A DNA stretch of 64,000 nt from Psettodes erumei (taxonomy: Eukaryota; Chordata; Actinopteri; Pleuronectiformes; Psettodidae): the NCBI GenBank assembly GCA_016785225.1, contig JAFBJZ010000825.1:62001-126000 (forward strand), in the 5' to 3' direction. A program made the position numbers and the translations under genes. This document shows positions 12,250 through 23,025 of the stretch, one piece after another; position 1 is the first letter of the stretch; the number at the start of each line of letters is the position of its first letter. Below the pieces are notes generated by a model. It saw only the letters and a program-made list of their open reading frames with translations, was not told the origin of the DNA and made no database searches.

Positions 12250-14281
12250 ATGTTGCTCTTCAGTAGAGCGTCATGTATTTCGTCATACATGTGTCAGCTC
12301 GTGAACAGACAGCTCACCATGACGACAGCGCAAAGAACCAGGACACTCTCCTACCAGGTAGCCCGGTCCGGCCGAGCCGGTCCACAGCGAGCACTCTCAT
12401 GTAATTCTTAATTCTTCATAGCTATTAACGTTATTTCATGTTATAGTTCAGGAGCTTGTCTCACCTCCCGGCCGTTCGTCCGTTCACTAAACACGGGGGG
12501 CCTGGCCCGACCCCCACCAGCTGTCGTCCCACCAAAGTAAGTCTCTGAATGCGTGTATATAGCAAGGCTATCCTTCATAACAATGACCGCCCACAAACCT
12601 TAATTATAACTGACTAATATAAATGACGTGTTGATTAAGAAAGGTGAAAAGACGGAAAAAGTTGCTAATCCTGTCTAACAAGTCAGCTGCTCTGGGCTGT
12701 TTACCGTAAAGGTCAGAATACTGGCGCACTATGCATTTAGGGACGCCTGTATTGACTACAGTGCTTCAGATCGAAAGGCTAGTCTGCTGTATACTTTTAT
12801 CATGCACACTAATGAATCAGTCAACACGTCAACAAATTGTAGGCTACCTAGCATTTCAAGCTCTCGATGTAGTACCACGTGGCCTTATATATTTTCTCTC
12901 TGTGACGACTTCATGCTGCCCAGCTAATCAAATGTTTTAGAAACTTTTATTCCTGTCACGTACAGTCAGACAGGGGAACAAAATGATGAAGTTGAGTGGA
13001 AGAATTCTTACAGGTAAATAGATGGTAGAGAAATAGTCAGAGGGAAGGATGTGGGTTTGGACCTCTAACACCTGAGTCCTTGTTGGACCTTGTTTAGTGT
13101 CTCACCTCAGGTTCTGAGAGCAGAGTTAATGGTGGCGGGTGGGGGAGAAACATCCATCTGACACCGCTGAGGCTGGAGAAAGCCACTCCTGTGCAGAGCA
13201 GGTAACCCACAGTTCTCCTCTTCTTCTGTCCAAGCATCCCTCGCCACCACTGAGGGACTAAACTCATGTGTCGTTTTGTGTCACCATCTAAAAGCGAGCT
13301 GTCAGAAGGAGCGTATGAGAAGCTGGCGGACGAGACTTTGGATGCTCTGGCTGATTATTTTGAAGATCTGATGGATGAGGCTTTCACTTCAGCAGACTAC
13401 GATGTCGTCTTCTCTGTAAGTCCATCTTTATCCTCTTCACTGTCCCCATGGAGCAGCTCTGACTGAAATAAAGAAGGGAACAACAACCTCGCATATAGAA
13501 TCTGTTTACATTTGGTAATTGTATAAATATAATATAATAAATATTATTTTTCAAGTATGTACAGTTTATATATCCAGAAAGGGGCACCACTCTATTTGCT
13601 CAGGAGGTTACATTCATTAACTCAGATATGACGTGCAGTGGTGTTACCAATCACCTGGAAACACACACCAAGAGCAGTGGAGTTCCTGTTTTTCCTGTAG
13701 ACTTCTTTGTAGACTTCAATGCTGATTGGACACTCACCACCAGGAAACACAAGAAGTCACAGAAGGTGTTTACATGCACCCTACTCATTTATTACCATTT
13801 CATACACATTCCGCGGTGCCTGAAAAAGGCGCAGGCAGTTTTCCACCTGGATCTCTAAAAACAGACGACAGGAGGACGTGCCTGCCTGTACAGAAACAAA
13901 TAAACACTTGGGAGACAGGGAACCTGGTGATGAACTGAAGTCAGACTGTACAAACTGAAATTGACAGTAATGATTCAGCATTCTTCAAACAACAGCATAG
14001 TAACAAGATTGGAGAAAATTCAGGTTTTGTTTTTTTTTTTCTTGGAAAAATTACCCCCTGTCCCCCAATTAAAATAGTTTTTTAAAATCTACAATGGCCT
14101 TCATATGCATGTACCAGTCACTGTCTTGGGAACAGAGTGGAAGACACTTTTTTATCATGTCTGTCTGATTGTTGAGCATAAGCAGTGATTTATATAACTA
14201 TATGTAAATCCTCTCATGCAGACTAAACAAACATTTGTGTATTCATTCCTTGAAGCAGACAGCTTTGCTGTTTGCTGTGAG

Positions 14282-14329
<48 letters not shown>

Positions 14330-16855
14330 CACACGCTTTGGGGTGAGTCCATATTGTTGCTGTTTCTCTATTAATATTGTGCATGGGTACGATAACATTA
14401 TATCACTCAGCCCTACCTATTTTACATTTCACCTCATGTCACTTGTTATTTGTACTTTCACTGAGCCATAACCATTCCATAAGCACATCTCAACTGTAAA
14501 ATACATAAACCAACTCAAATTTCAAATCAAAGCCCACTGAGTATTTCATCAGTGCTGAGGAGAGGTGGAGGAGGAGAAACTACTGACACCTCCTGGTCAG
14601 CAGTTGAAATGCGAGGATGATGTCAGGATGTGACAGGAGGACAGGTGGAAAATCATTCAGGAGGATTTCAGGTTTTTCACCTTAACCACCTGATTACATT
14701 ATCATCATCAGTTGCAGAAATCCAAGCAATCAAATAGCATTAAAGTGGTTGGAAAAAGTATGTGAACCCCTCAGCTCATTTTATGACGATGATGCTTTAT
14801 GATGCAAAAAAGCAGCTCCACCTGAAGGGCTCACATACTTCTTGTCACTCTCTATACATGTCTGTGACTATAGATGCTTAACAAAGGAGTGTGGCTCTCT
14901 GTATATCTGCTGACCCTGTTTGTTCCATCCACAGCCGTCGCAGCCATCACTGTGTATCGCTGCCTGTATGCACTGCATCAATATGCATGAGGGATTTGCT
15001 TTGACTGTTTATGGTTAGTTGTGGGAGGGTTTTGGGCAGAGCACGAGGTTTCTCCACTTCATGGGATTAGCAAGAGATGGATTGCACAAACGCATCTTGA
15101 GTTTTCAACAAATAATTGACAGGCCACACCGCCATGTGCCAATCAACATGGCAGTTTATAGACAAGTCCTACAGACCATGTGACTGTCTCAGGAGTAACA
15201 TCTTCTGTCCGTGGTCCACGAGAGGCTGTCTGTCTCTCTTTTTCATTCATTCTCGTCAGACAGCAGCTGTCTCTGCTTGCACTGTCTGATCACCCAGTGT
15301 TCCAATCTTGGCTGACCCCCTTTTTTCAGCGGATTGCAGCGATATATGGGGACATAAAAAACACGCACACTGCAGAGGATCTCTGCTGGAGTTAATCCAC
15401 AAGAGGCAGTGAGCAGCTCACTTGTGCTTCTTGTTTCAAAACTAATCCTGCATCATGAAGTGATCCAGTGATCCAAAGATCCAGGCTCCAGGGAACAATT
15501 TGACACGTTCCTCTGAACTAATGAGACACATGTATGTTTGAACTATGGACAGAGCGCACAGACATGGGGTGGATCCATCTGAATATCTGACCTACAGAAG
15601 GTGCAGCAGAGTGAATCAGAGCATTGTGTGAAGATTAACGCAGTGTGTTTGTGGTAGTTGGACACGTTTAACATATTAAAGGTGTGTTCTGTCTTTGGCC
15701 CATGTGCAGAGCGGTGTGCTGACAGTGAAGGTGGGTGGGGACCACGGCACCTACGTCATCAACAAACAGACACCCAACAGACAGATCTGGCTGTCTTCTC
15801 CCACCAGGTAACTGGCCTGCACCACACCTGACCCCCCACCCTGATGGTCTCCAGGGATGGAACGACTACACCTAACTCTGTGCCCTCAGACAACATGAAC
15901 AGCTGTCCACACTGCTGCAGGTCTCTGCTCTGCGTCCATGCAGATGAGACAACAGCTGTGATGTGCAGGCAGATGTGGACACCACAAACCTGAACCTGAG
16001 GAGACAAAACGAGTAGAATTGTTTTTTTCCATCAAGACAATATTTAATCCACATTCAGCTAGCAAGTTGTAGTAAAATCACCAGAATAATAATGAAATGT
16101 TCTCTAACACGCTTTATAACCTCCTCCAACCTCTTTGGATCCTCTCAGGATTCTTCATGCTTGGCTGTCTGCCACGTTCAGCCTTCTTCAAATCCATCCA
16201 CACGATGATAATAACATTCACCTTCTCCTTTTGAAACCATTCCTGAGTTTGTCTGATGGTAGGAGGCTGCATTCATTCTTCTTCTGAAATCAGTCAACTC
16301 TGCTCTCTTCACCTCATTTTCATCATACTCCAGTCCTGCTGCCTTGTGTCTTGAAGGAAGCACCAGCTTCCTGCTACTTTTTCCCAAACAGTCCATGTTT
16401 CTTCTGTTTCTTGATTATGGTCCTCACAGATGGTACTGGTTTCCCTCAACATTTAAATATTAAATAATAACACTGAACTATTTCTTCATCCCTGCCCAGC
16501 TCTCCTGTAACATCTTCTTACACCTTGTCTGTGCTCCATGAGAGGATGATCAACAATCCCTGTTAATCAAAACAAATGACTCTGGTTTTGAATTTGAAAT
16601 AACCTGCCTGTCATTTTTCATCTGCCCATCCAGCCTGACAAAACACTGAATCTCCATTTTTTTCTTCTGAGAAATCTACAAGTTTCTGAGTTTCCTTTAC
16701 TCTCTTGTGTTTGCAGCGGACCAAAGCGCTACGACTGGACAGGTGAACACTGGGTGTACACTCATGATGGCATGAGCCTCCACCAGCTGCTCTCCAAAGA
16801 GTTTTCCATCATCTTCAATAAAGACGTGAACCTCTCTGACCTGCCCTACTCCTGA
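12250..16855 (+). CDS. fxn: Frataxin, mitochondrial iron-sulfur assembly factor
   Basis: Complete gene. Frataxin binds the NFS1-ISCU complex in the mitochondrial matrix and speeds iron-sulfur cluster assembly. Coding exons: 12250-12357, 12447-12536, 13098-13201, 13295-13415, 15710-15807, 16717-16855 (TGA), giving 219 residues against 210 in human. Phases agree at every junction. Residues 1 to about 95 are poorly conserved, basic and Ser/Thr/Arg-rich, as expected for a targeting sequence. The folded domain starts near SELSEGAYEKLADETLD (acidic helix). It continues through SGVLTVKVGGDHGTYVINK, QTPNRQIWLSSP, GPKRYDWTGEHWVYTHDG and a C-terminal helix. The Ile-Trp of QIWLSS and the Arg of PKRYDW, mutated in some Friedreich ataxia patients, are present. 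The last exons match the human ones in size (121 and 98 bp). Human exon 1 appears split in two here. The start chosen is the one nearest the conserved body; an in-frame upstream ATG exists at 12106. Confidence 0.95.
14285..14334. repeat. Compound (GT)n(GC)4(AC)n microsatellite
   Basis: About nineteen GT units run into four GC units and then AC. The whole tract alternates purine and pyrimidine, and therefore favours left-handed Z-DNA. It lies in the largest frataxin intron. Confidence 0.95.
14744..14849. mobile_element. Tc1-derived miniature inverted-repeat element
   Basis: A 106-bp element with inverted ends: AGTGGTTGGAAAAAGTATG at the left, and at the right the complement of AGTGACAAGAAGTATGTG. 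GTATGTGAACCC is a hallmark of the inner and outer end repeats of a large fish Tc1-like family also present at 27433, 48165 and 54497. No coding sequence remains. It sits inside the frataxin intron 13416-15709. Confidence 0.6.
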
Positions 16856-19800
16856 GACCTCACACCTGCTAATGAACCACAGGGAACCAAAGACATTATG
16901 TGTACATGTAAAACTGCACAGTACCTTATCATTATCAGCCCTGCGGGGACACTTGTCCCTGTATGAGCTGCTCTTTTGTCATCTATGTGTTCTTTATGTG
17001 GTCTTAACTGTACATCCCACACCACTCAACTTTGAACAAATGAGTCTGTTTCCGTGGCAGTCAGCATTTTGAAATGCTTGTGAGGTTGTTAACATGTCAC
17101 TTGTTCTGAGCACTGTCTTACTCCCACTTCAGTTTGTGAACAATGAAGGAGACTCATGTTTTATAGTTTTGGCAACCTGGAAGACACGAGCAAGCAGACA
17201 GGACTTCCCCACGTTGTTGAATTTTAGGTGTTTTATCTGCAAGGGACCATGGGCAATATTTAACATAAATGTTACAAGATGTAGCATTGTACCAAACTTA
17301 GCTCAGAGCTCATTTTACCTGAAGTCCACTGGCAAATGAAAATGAGAACATCCACACAGTGACAAAAGAGTACTAAAGAAAAAGGGACACAGCAGTACAT
17401 CACACACACCGTGTCAACAACAGGCGTATGTTAGACAAATAAGAAGAAAAAATGGGACTGTGCAGCGAACAGCACGAGATGTTCTCATGCACAGACTGAC
17501 CATAAATAGAACATTTCTGAATATTTAAAGTAAATGCAACTGAATGCAACCCATTCATGTGACACTGTTGTGGAAGATCATTAATAAATTGAGTAAATGA
17601 GTCTAACGGCTCATTGTACACTTCATGTTGCTGGATGGAGTCATTAACTTGAACACACTGCCTCCACTCACTCCCTCATAAACAGCCTCAAGAAACAAAT
17701 TATTAAGATAGAAACAGTAGCGGTATTGTGTGTTTCATCAATTCTCTCTTTGCTTTGGGCAAAATTAGACTTCAGTCATTTCTTTGTCAAATGCAGCTTG
17801 CCTACCTTTGGGTAGATAAAGCAAACATTTGACCTGACTTGAGATCCTGCTCCTTGAGTTAAATTTTGATTAATCCACTTTTTTAGTTTTTCTCTGTGGT
17901 TTATTCATAAATTTCAAGTCTGGTTGTTTACCTGAGAGTTTTGCAGTTGGACACTATCCAGGTTATAATTTGTCTGTGCAAATTTTTTTTTCCCTCTTTA
18001 ACTTATTCTCCCGAAATAAAGTCACCCAGAAGAATGCATTCAGTTCTGTGATTGCACATCTCTGTGATTCTGAAGGGGGTCTGCATGCACCAAAATCAGT
18101 TGCAGAAAGGAGTGTGCACATCTGTATTTCTTTTTACTTTTCACATATCTCAGCGTTTTACTATACTAGATTGATTGTCCTCACTTTCAAGTCTGTTAGT
18201 ACTAGCAAAGTCCTTCTGTTAAGTAATATCAAAGTCATGACTTCATGACTTATTTTCATGATTAGTATTTTTAAGTTCAGTTGATTAAATTGAACTGAGA
18301 ATTCTGACAAATGTTGAGTTGCAGACAACAGCTCAACACTTGGACAGTACCCTGTCCTCTTCATAACTGAAATGTAATCACTAACGTGAGGTCAAGAGAT
18401 CGTCTTATTCTGCTGTCTCAGTAATCACCCAAACAGACTCATACTGAGTTGCTGTTTACACAGAGGTATTACAAATGATGCAGAGGAAGGGTTCACTGTA
18501 AATAAATATATCATATTTTGACCTCAAAAATATAAAAATGAAATACTAAAATGCTTGCACAATAAACTAGCAACAGACACTTATTATGTCATTAGGACAA
18601 CACAGTAAGTGAAATCACAATTCATTTACCAGCGCTTCAGTTATGTGGTCAGTGGTCTGAGCTGTACCGAGAGCTGTTCTCTCCCCCAACACGTATTGTG
18701 TGAAACTATGTGGAGGATGAAGTTTCAAGCACATGTACCATCAAACTCGGAAGTGAAGTCTGCTTCACTGCTCTCATGGGAGGCTTTCCAATCTTTCAGG
18801 TGAGGTACTGCTCTGTGACACTTCAAACCCTTTAACCAATTCAGCATTCATAATCCAATCCAATCCAGTTTTATTTGTATTGTAATAATCATTTTCTCAA
18901 GGCTCTTAACTGCGTAAAGTCAAGACCTTAATCTGCATGTAAACACATAATAACTAGTTTACAACAAACCTTTATTGATGATGATCTGTTACCAACTCCT
19001 CAACTCATAAGAGAAGGCTGCTGTATGAACCAATAATGAGCTGGTGAATACTCAATGAATTGCTTTGATCAACCAGCCTACTGATGTGACAGCCCAAAAG
19101 GATTATGCCACATGGCCAGTCTGCCATCTGTCCAATGAGAATGGACAAAGGTATTACTGTCTGATTTGTTGACTGAGTATCTGCAAGGCTGTCGCACATG
19201 AAAAATGAACTGGTTTCACTTGATTATGTACAAAAGTGCAAATGAGATTCATTTGTTTCTTAATCAAAGGCGCTGGAAACTTAACCTCTGGTGATGGTAT
19301 GACATGGAGGCTTTTGTTTGAAGCATGCTTTTTGTTGTTATCTGCATGAGCGCATTCAAGTTAACATTGGTTCAACTGAGTTACAGTTGCTTGAATTTAT
19401 TGTGCTGTCCTGCTGACAGATCCTGGGTAAGGACTACTCAGCCCTAAAGATGATCACACGATCTTTCCATTCGACCCAGCGTCCTCACACTCACTCCAAA
19501 AACAGGTGATGTCATGTTTCTGATGCAGGTAGTAAATACTCATCACAGTGTTTAGTCTGTCATGTGTCTCAATAATTTCACAACCTAACACGGACAACTC
19601 TTTATAAAGGTTATATACTGTAAATAGAAACTACTCTTGCATGTAAATTTGGAATATGTTTATGTGCTAAACATTCATGTTTGCATAAAACATGAACTGA
19701 AGTGTTTTTAGGAGGAAAGATTTACCACCATTCACCATTACAGGTTTAATTGGATTACTTTTATACCGAATGCCTTTCAAAATGGAATGATTATGAATGC

Positions 19801-19941
19801 AGATTACGTTTGGACTATTCTGCATGATCAGCCTCTGCCCATGAAACAGCAGTGGTCGCCTGCAGAGCACTGCTCCTGGATCAGTGAATGAGATCCCTTC
19901 TGTATCCATAGCCTTATGGTACTGCGGTATATTATATAACG
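16856..19941. other. Frataxin 3' UTR and downstream spacer
   Basis: Non-coding, AT-rich sequence. Possible poly(A) signals downstream of the frataxin stop are AATAAA at 17583-17588 and 18015-18020. No further exon was supported. A short CCAATCCAATCCAGTTTTATTTG stretch near 18856 resembles the end of a dispersed fish repeat. Confidence 0.5.
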
Positions 19942-20107
19942 TTAATGATACCCTGTTATAGTGATATTGAGGTTATTGATACTGTGATGAATCAATATGC
20001 AGATTGTTGATAGTCTTGTGTATGCATTGTATTGATATTCATGTTATTGGTGCTCCGATGTATCAATATGCAGTTTATTGATTCTCTGGTGTATTGATAT
20101 GCAAATT
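19942..20107. repeat. Degenerate minisatellite, 30-40 bp unit
   Basis: Four to five imperfect copies of a unit with the pattern TTATTGAT, a variable middle, then ATCAATATGCAG. The clearest copies begin near 19973, 20044 and 20075. Units differ at several positions, so the array is old. It is AT-rich and non-coding. Confidence 0.65.
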
Positions 20108-20302
20108 GCATTTGGGTGTGTCCTGAATAATTCTGTCCAATTTACCGATCAGTAAGATTGTCCTGTGGGTAAAAAAATCTGTGTCCTGCTTATGTTTCAT
20201 GAATGGAAGTTGAGGCTTTCTTGTTTTTCTCTTATTCAGAACAAATTGAAGAGGAAACAATAAGAGAACATTTGTGAGGGTGCCCCATTGTCCTTTGCCC
20301 CA

Positions 20303-20343
20303 TTGTAAATAGCCTTTGTCCAAAGACCAAAGGCTATTTACAA
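20303..20343. repeat. Perfect 16-bp inverted repeat (hairpin)
   Basis: Left arm TTGTAAATAGCCTTTG at 20303-20318, a 9-base spacer, then its exact reverse complement at 20328-20343. It could fold as a hairpin in RNA or as a cruciform in DNA. No gene is attached. It could be the remnant of a small palindromic transposon. Confidence 0.8.
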
Positions 20344-20480
20344 TTATATCATATAATAATCACAGCTGCAGTAGATGAGGCAGTTTCAGGGAGTGTGGAA
20401 TGACTGAAAGGCACAGAAAGTCAAAGACTGATATTCACTGCTAGACGGTGGGAAGGTGGGATTGTTCTTTCCATAATATA

Positions 20481-22045
20481 TACTCCTGATCAAAATTTTA
20501 AGAACAGTTGAAAAATTGCAAGAATTTACATTTTGCACTGTTGAATCTTAAGAAGGTTCTAAGTTGTGCTTCAAAATGCAAAAAGAAGAAATGGGAGAGA
20601 GACAAAAAAAAATTGAGTAAGCAATTTATTGCAAACAACCATGAAACTGAAATAGGCTGTTCATCAGCTGATCAAAAGTTTAAGACCACAGCCTTTAAAG
20701 GCCCAAATCTTTGCAAAAATGGGGATTCAGTGTCATTTTCTGTCAGGTATCCACACTGACCTCCTGACTCATGACCTCCTGATGGCAAAGGCAAAAAAGC
20801 TTTCTCTCTTTGAACGCAGTCGGATTGTTGAGCTGCATCAGCAAGGCCTCTCACAGCGTGCCATTGCTGCTGAGGTTGGACACAGTAAGACAGTCATTTT
20901 AAACGTCTTAAAAGATCCTGAGGGTTATGGGAAAAAAAGTCAAGTGGTAGACCCAAAAAAAATTTCAGCGGCCCTGAGCCGTAGTATCCAATTGGCTGTC
21001 CGTCAAGACACAGGACGATCCTTGGCCCAATTAAGCTTGTCACTGGTGCCAACTGCAGTCCCATAACCATTAGACGGCATCTGCGAAGAAGGGATTTAAG
21101 AATAAAAAATGTCTTCAAAGACCTCGTCTCCTTCAACGGCACAAAGTTGCCAGTTTGCGGTTTGCACGAGAGCACCAAACATGGGACATTGAAAGGTGGA
21201 AGAAAGTTTTATTCTCTGATGATAAAAAATTTAACCTTGACGGTCCTGATGGCTTCCAATGTAACTGGCATGGCAAGGAGATCCCACCTGAGATGTTTTC
21301 TACACGGCACAGTGGAGGGGGCGACATCATGATCTGGGAGGCTTTTTTCTTGGAAACAATGGAACAATGGAGCTTCAGGTTGTGCAGAGGCATCAAACGG
21401 CAGCTGGCTATGTGGAGATGTTGCAAGGGGCATCCCTCATGACTGAAGGCCATCGTCTGTGTGGTAATGACTAGGTTTTTCAACAGGACAACGCTGCAGT
21501 TCACAATGCCCGCCTCACAAAGGACTTCTTCCAGAGAAATAACATAATTCTTTTGAACCATCCTGCGTCTTCCCCTGATCTAAATCCAACTGAGAACATT
21601 TGAGGTTGGATGGCAAGGGAAGTTGGAAATGGACACCAGTTCCAGACAGTGGATGCCTTCCGTGCAGCCATCTTCACCAGTTGGAGCAACATTCCCACTA
21701 GTCTCCTGGAAACACTAGCATTAAGCATGCCAAAACTAATTTTTGAGGTGATTAACAAGAATGGCGCAGCTACTCATTACTGAGTCCTTTTTTGAAAATT
21801 TTATTTCTATTTTAGGGGGGTTGGGTTTTTTTTTGAGATGTGGTCTTAAACTTTTGATCAGCTGATGAACAGCCTATTTCAGTTTAATGGTTGTTTGCAA
21901 TAAATTGCTGACTCAAAATTTTTTTTTGTCTCACTCCCATTTCTTCTCTTTGCATTTTGAAGCATGACTTACAACCTTCTTAAGATCTGACAGTGCAAAA
22001 TGTTCTGCAATTTTTCAACTGGTCTTAAAATTTTGATCAGGGGTG
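20481..22045 (+). mobile_element. Tc1-like transposon with long inverted repeats
   Basis: A 1565-bp element flanked by TA on both sides (20479-20480 and 22046-22047), the expected Tc1/mariner target duplication. The left inverted repeat is 20481-20690 and the right is 21839-22045. Ends read (T/C)AC(T/C)CCTGATCAAAATTT. The inner edges, with TAAGACCACA, also match. The long repeats leave a central block holding one decayed transposase. Arm divergence is low but clear, so the copy is neither very recent nor ancient. Confidence 0.93.
20782..21783 (+). pseudogene. Tc1-like transposase pseudogene
   Basis: Encoded a DDE-type transposase that cuts and pastes the surrounding element. The start MAKAKKLSLFERSRIVELH opens a helix-turn-helix DNA-binding region (HQQGLSQRAIAAEVGHS). 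The catalytic parts can still be read: FSDDKKFNLDGPDG (first Asp), FQQDNAAVHNARL (second Asp) and SSPDLNPTENI (third acidic residue). The frame is lost near 21040-21066 and again around 21430. Two stop codons (TAG near 21472, TGA near 21601) stand where the family normally has tryptophan. No full-length protein can be made from it. Confidence 0.9.
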
Positions 22046-22047
22046 TA

Positions 22048-23025
22048 TTACCATAATATTAAAAAAATTCCCAGATTTTTCTTGCGTTAGAACACGACAC
22101 CAGCCATTTTTAGCAGCAGGCTTCTCGTGTGTGACATTATGTACTCGGTTTGCCAGGGATCAGGGGTACTGTCCACAGTTGATTTACAACATGGCGATTT
22201 TGACGACAGATGAACCGGGACACAGAAGCTTATGACATAACCATAATACACCCTAACCCTAACCCCATCATACAACACCGGTCCTCATCATCCCTCCTGC
22301 AGAGCCCACTACAAGCTAGAGCTCATAGAGAAATGTTACATTGCTGTTTGTCATGATTTGTTTTCAGGTCTGAACAAAAGAACCATACTGTTACTTTCTG
22401 GTGGGACATGGTGGGTTGACTGTTGACAGTGAGGTCAAAATCCCCACCAGCCAATGTTAAGTGCTACAACAGTGTAATGGCTGATGAAACTGTAAATTTA
22501 TTGAGCAGAGCATATTAATAAAAAATTAGGGTTTATCATCAGTCCAGATATCCTTCTCTGTACCTAAGTTTCAATCAGACATTTTTGATCTTCTGTTGCA
22601 ATGTTAATTGTGGAAACTGCTTTTAATATTATATAATTCATGTGAACACTGACCAAGTTTTAACCAAACTAAAAAAAGACAGAAAAAAAGAATGGGGGAT
22701 GTAGCGGATTACCACTTTAAGCACCCAGAGGCTTAGTACCACTATTATCCTCCTACAGTGGGATTTTCCTTTTGAATTATGTAACAATAATGCTTCAACA
22801 CAAATCACTGCATGGTTGTTTTGTCTTTTGGCTTCTCTCCACTGCAGCCTCATCTCCTCTGTTAAGGGCTCAGCTTCAAGACGATGTGCAAAACTCCTCA
22901 GTACCACAACCACAAACACCTAGTGACAGGAAGGGTGGACTACTGTGGGCAAGCGCCTGAGGAAACGCCATGGCAACTGATTGACTGGCACGTGTTACGA
23001 TGCTAGAGCATTTCTGAGCAGCAAC
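22048..23025. other. Spacer and possible 5' UTR of the next gene
   Basis: No coding sequence supported. A short CCCTAACCCTAACCCC stretch lies near 22252. The last 200 bp, less AT-rich and just before the ATG at 23026, may hold the 5' UTR and promoter. No TATA box stands out. Confidence 0.4.

Larger units (their letters stand above)
13416..15709 (+). other. Frataxin intron with microsatellite and MITE
   Basis: The longest frataxin intron, 2.3 kb. No exon of another gene was found in it. It contains a Z-DNA-prone tract at 14285-14334 and a Tc1-derived miniature element at 14744-14849, entered separately. The next intron, 15808-16716, shows only T-rich and CT-rich sequence. Confidence 0.6.

Noticed and set aside
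22250..22270. CCCTAACCCTAACCCC resembling telomere repeats.
   Set aside because: Only two units, not an interstitial telomere array.
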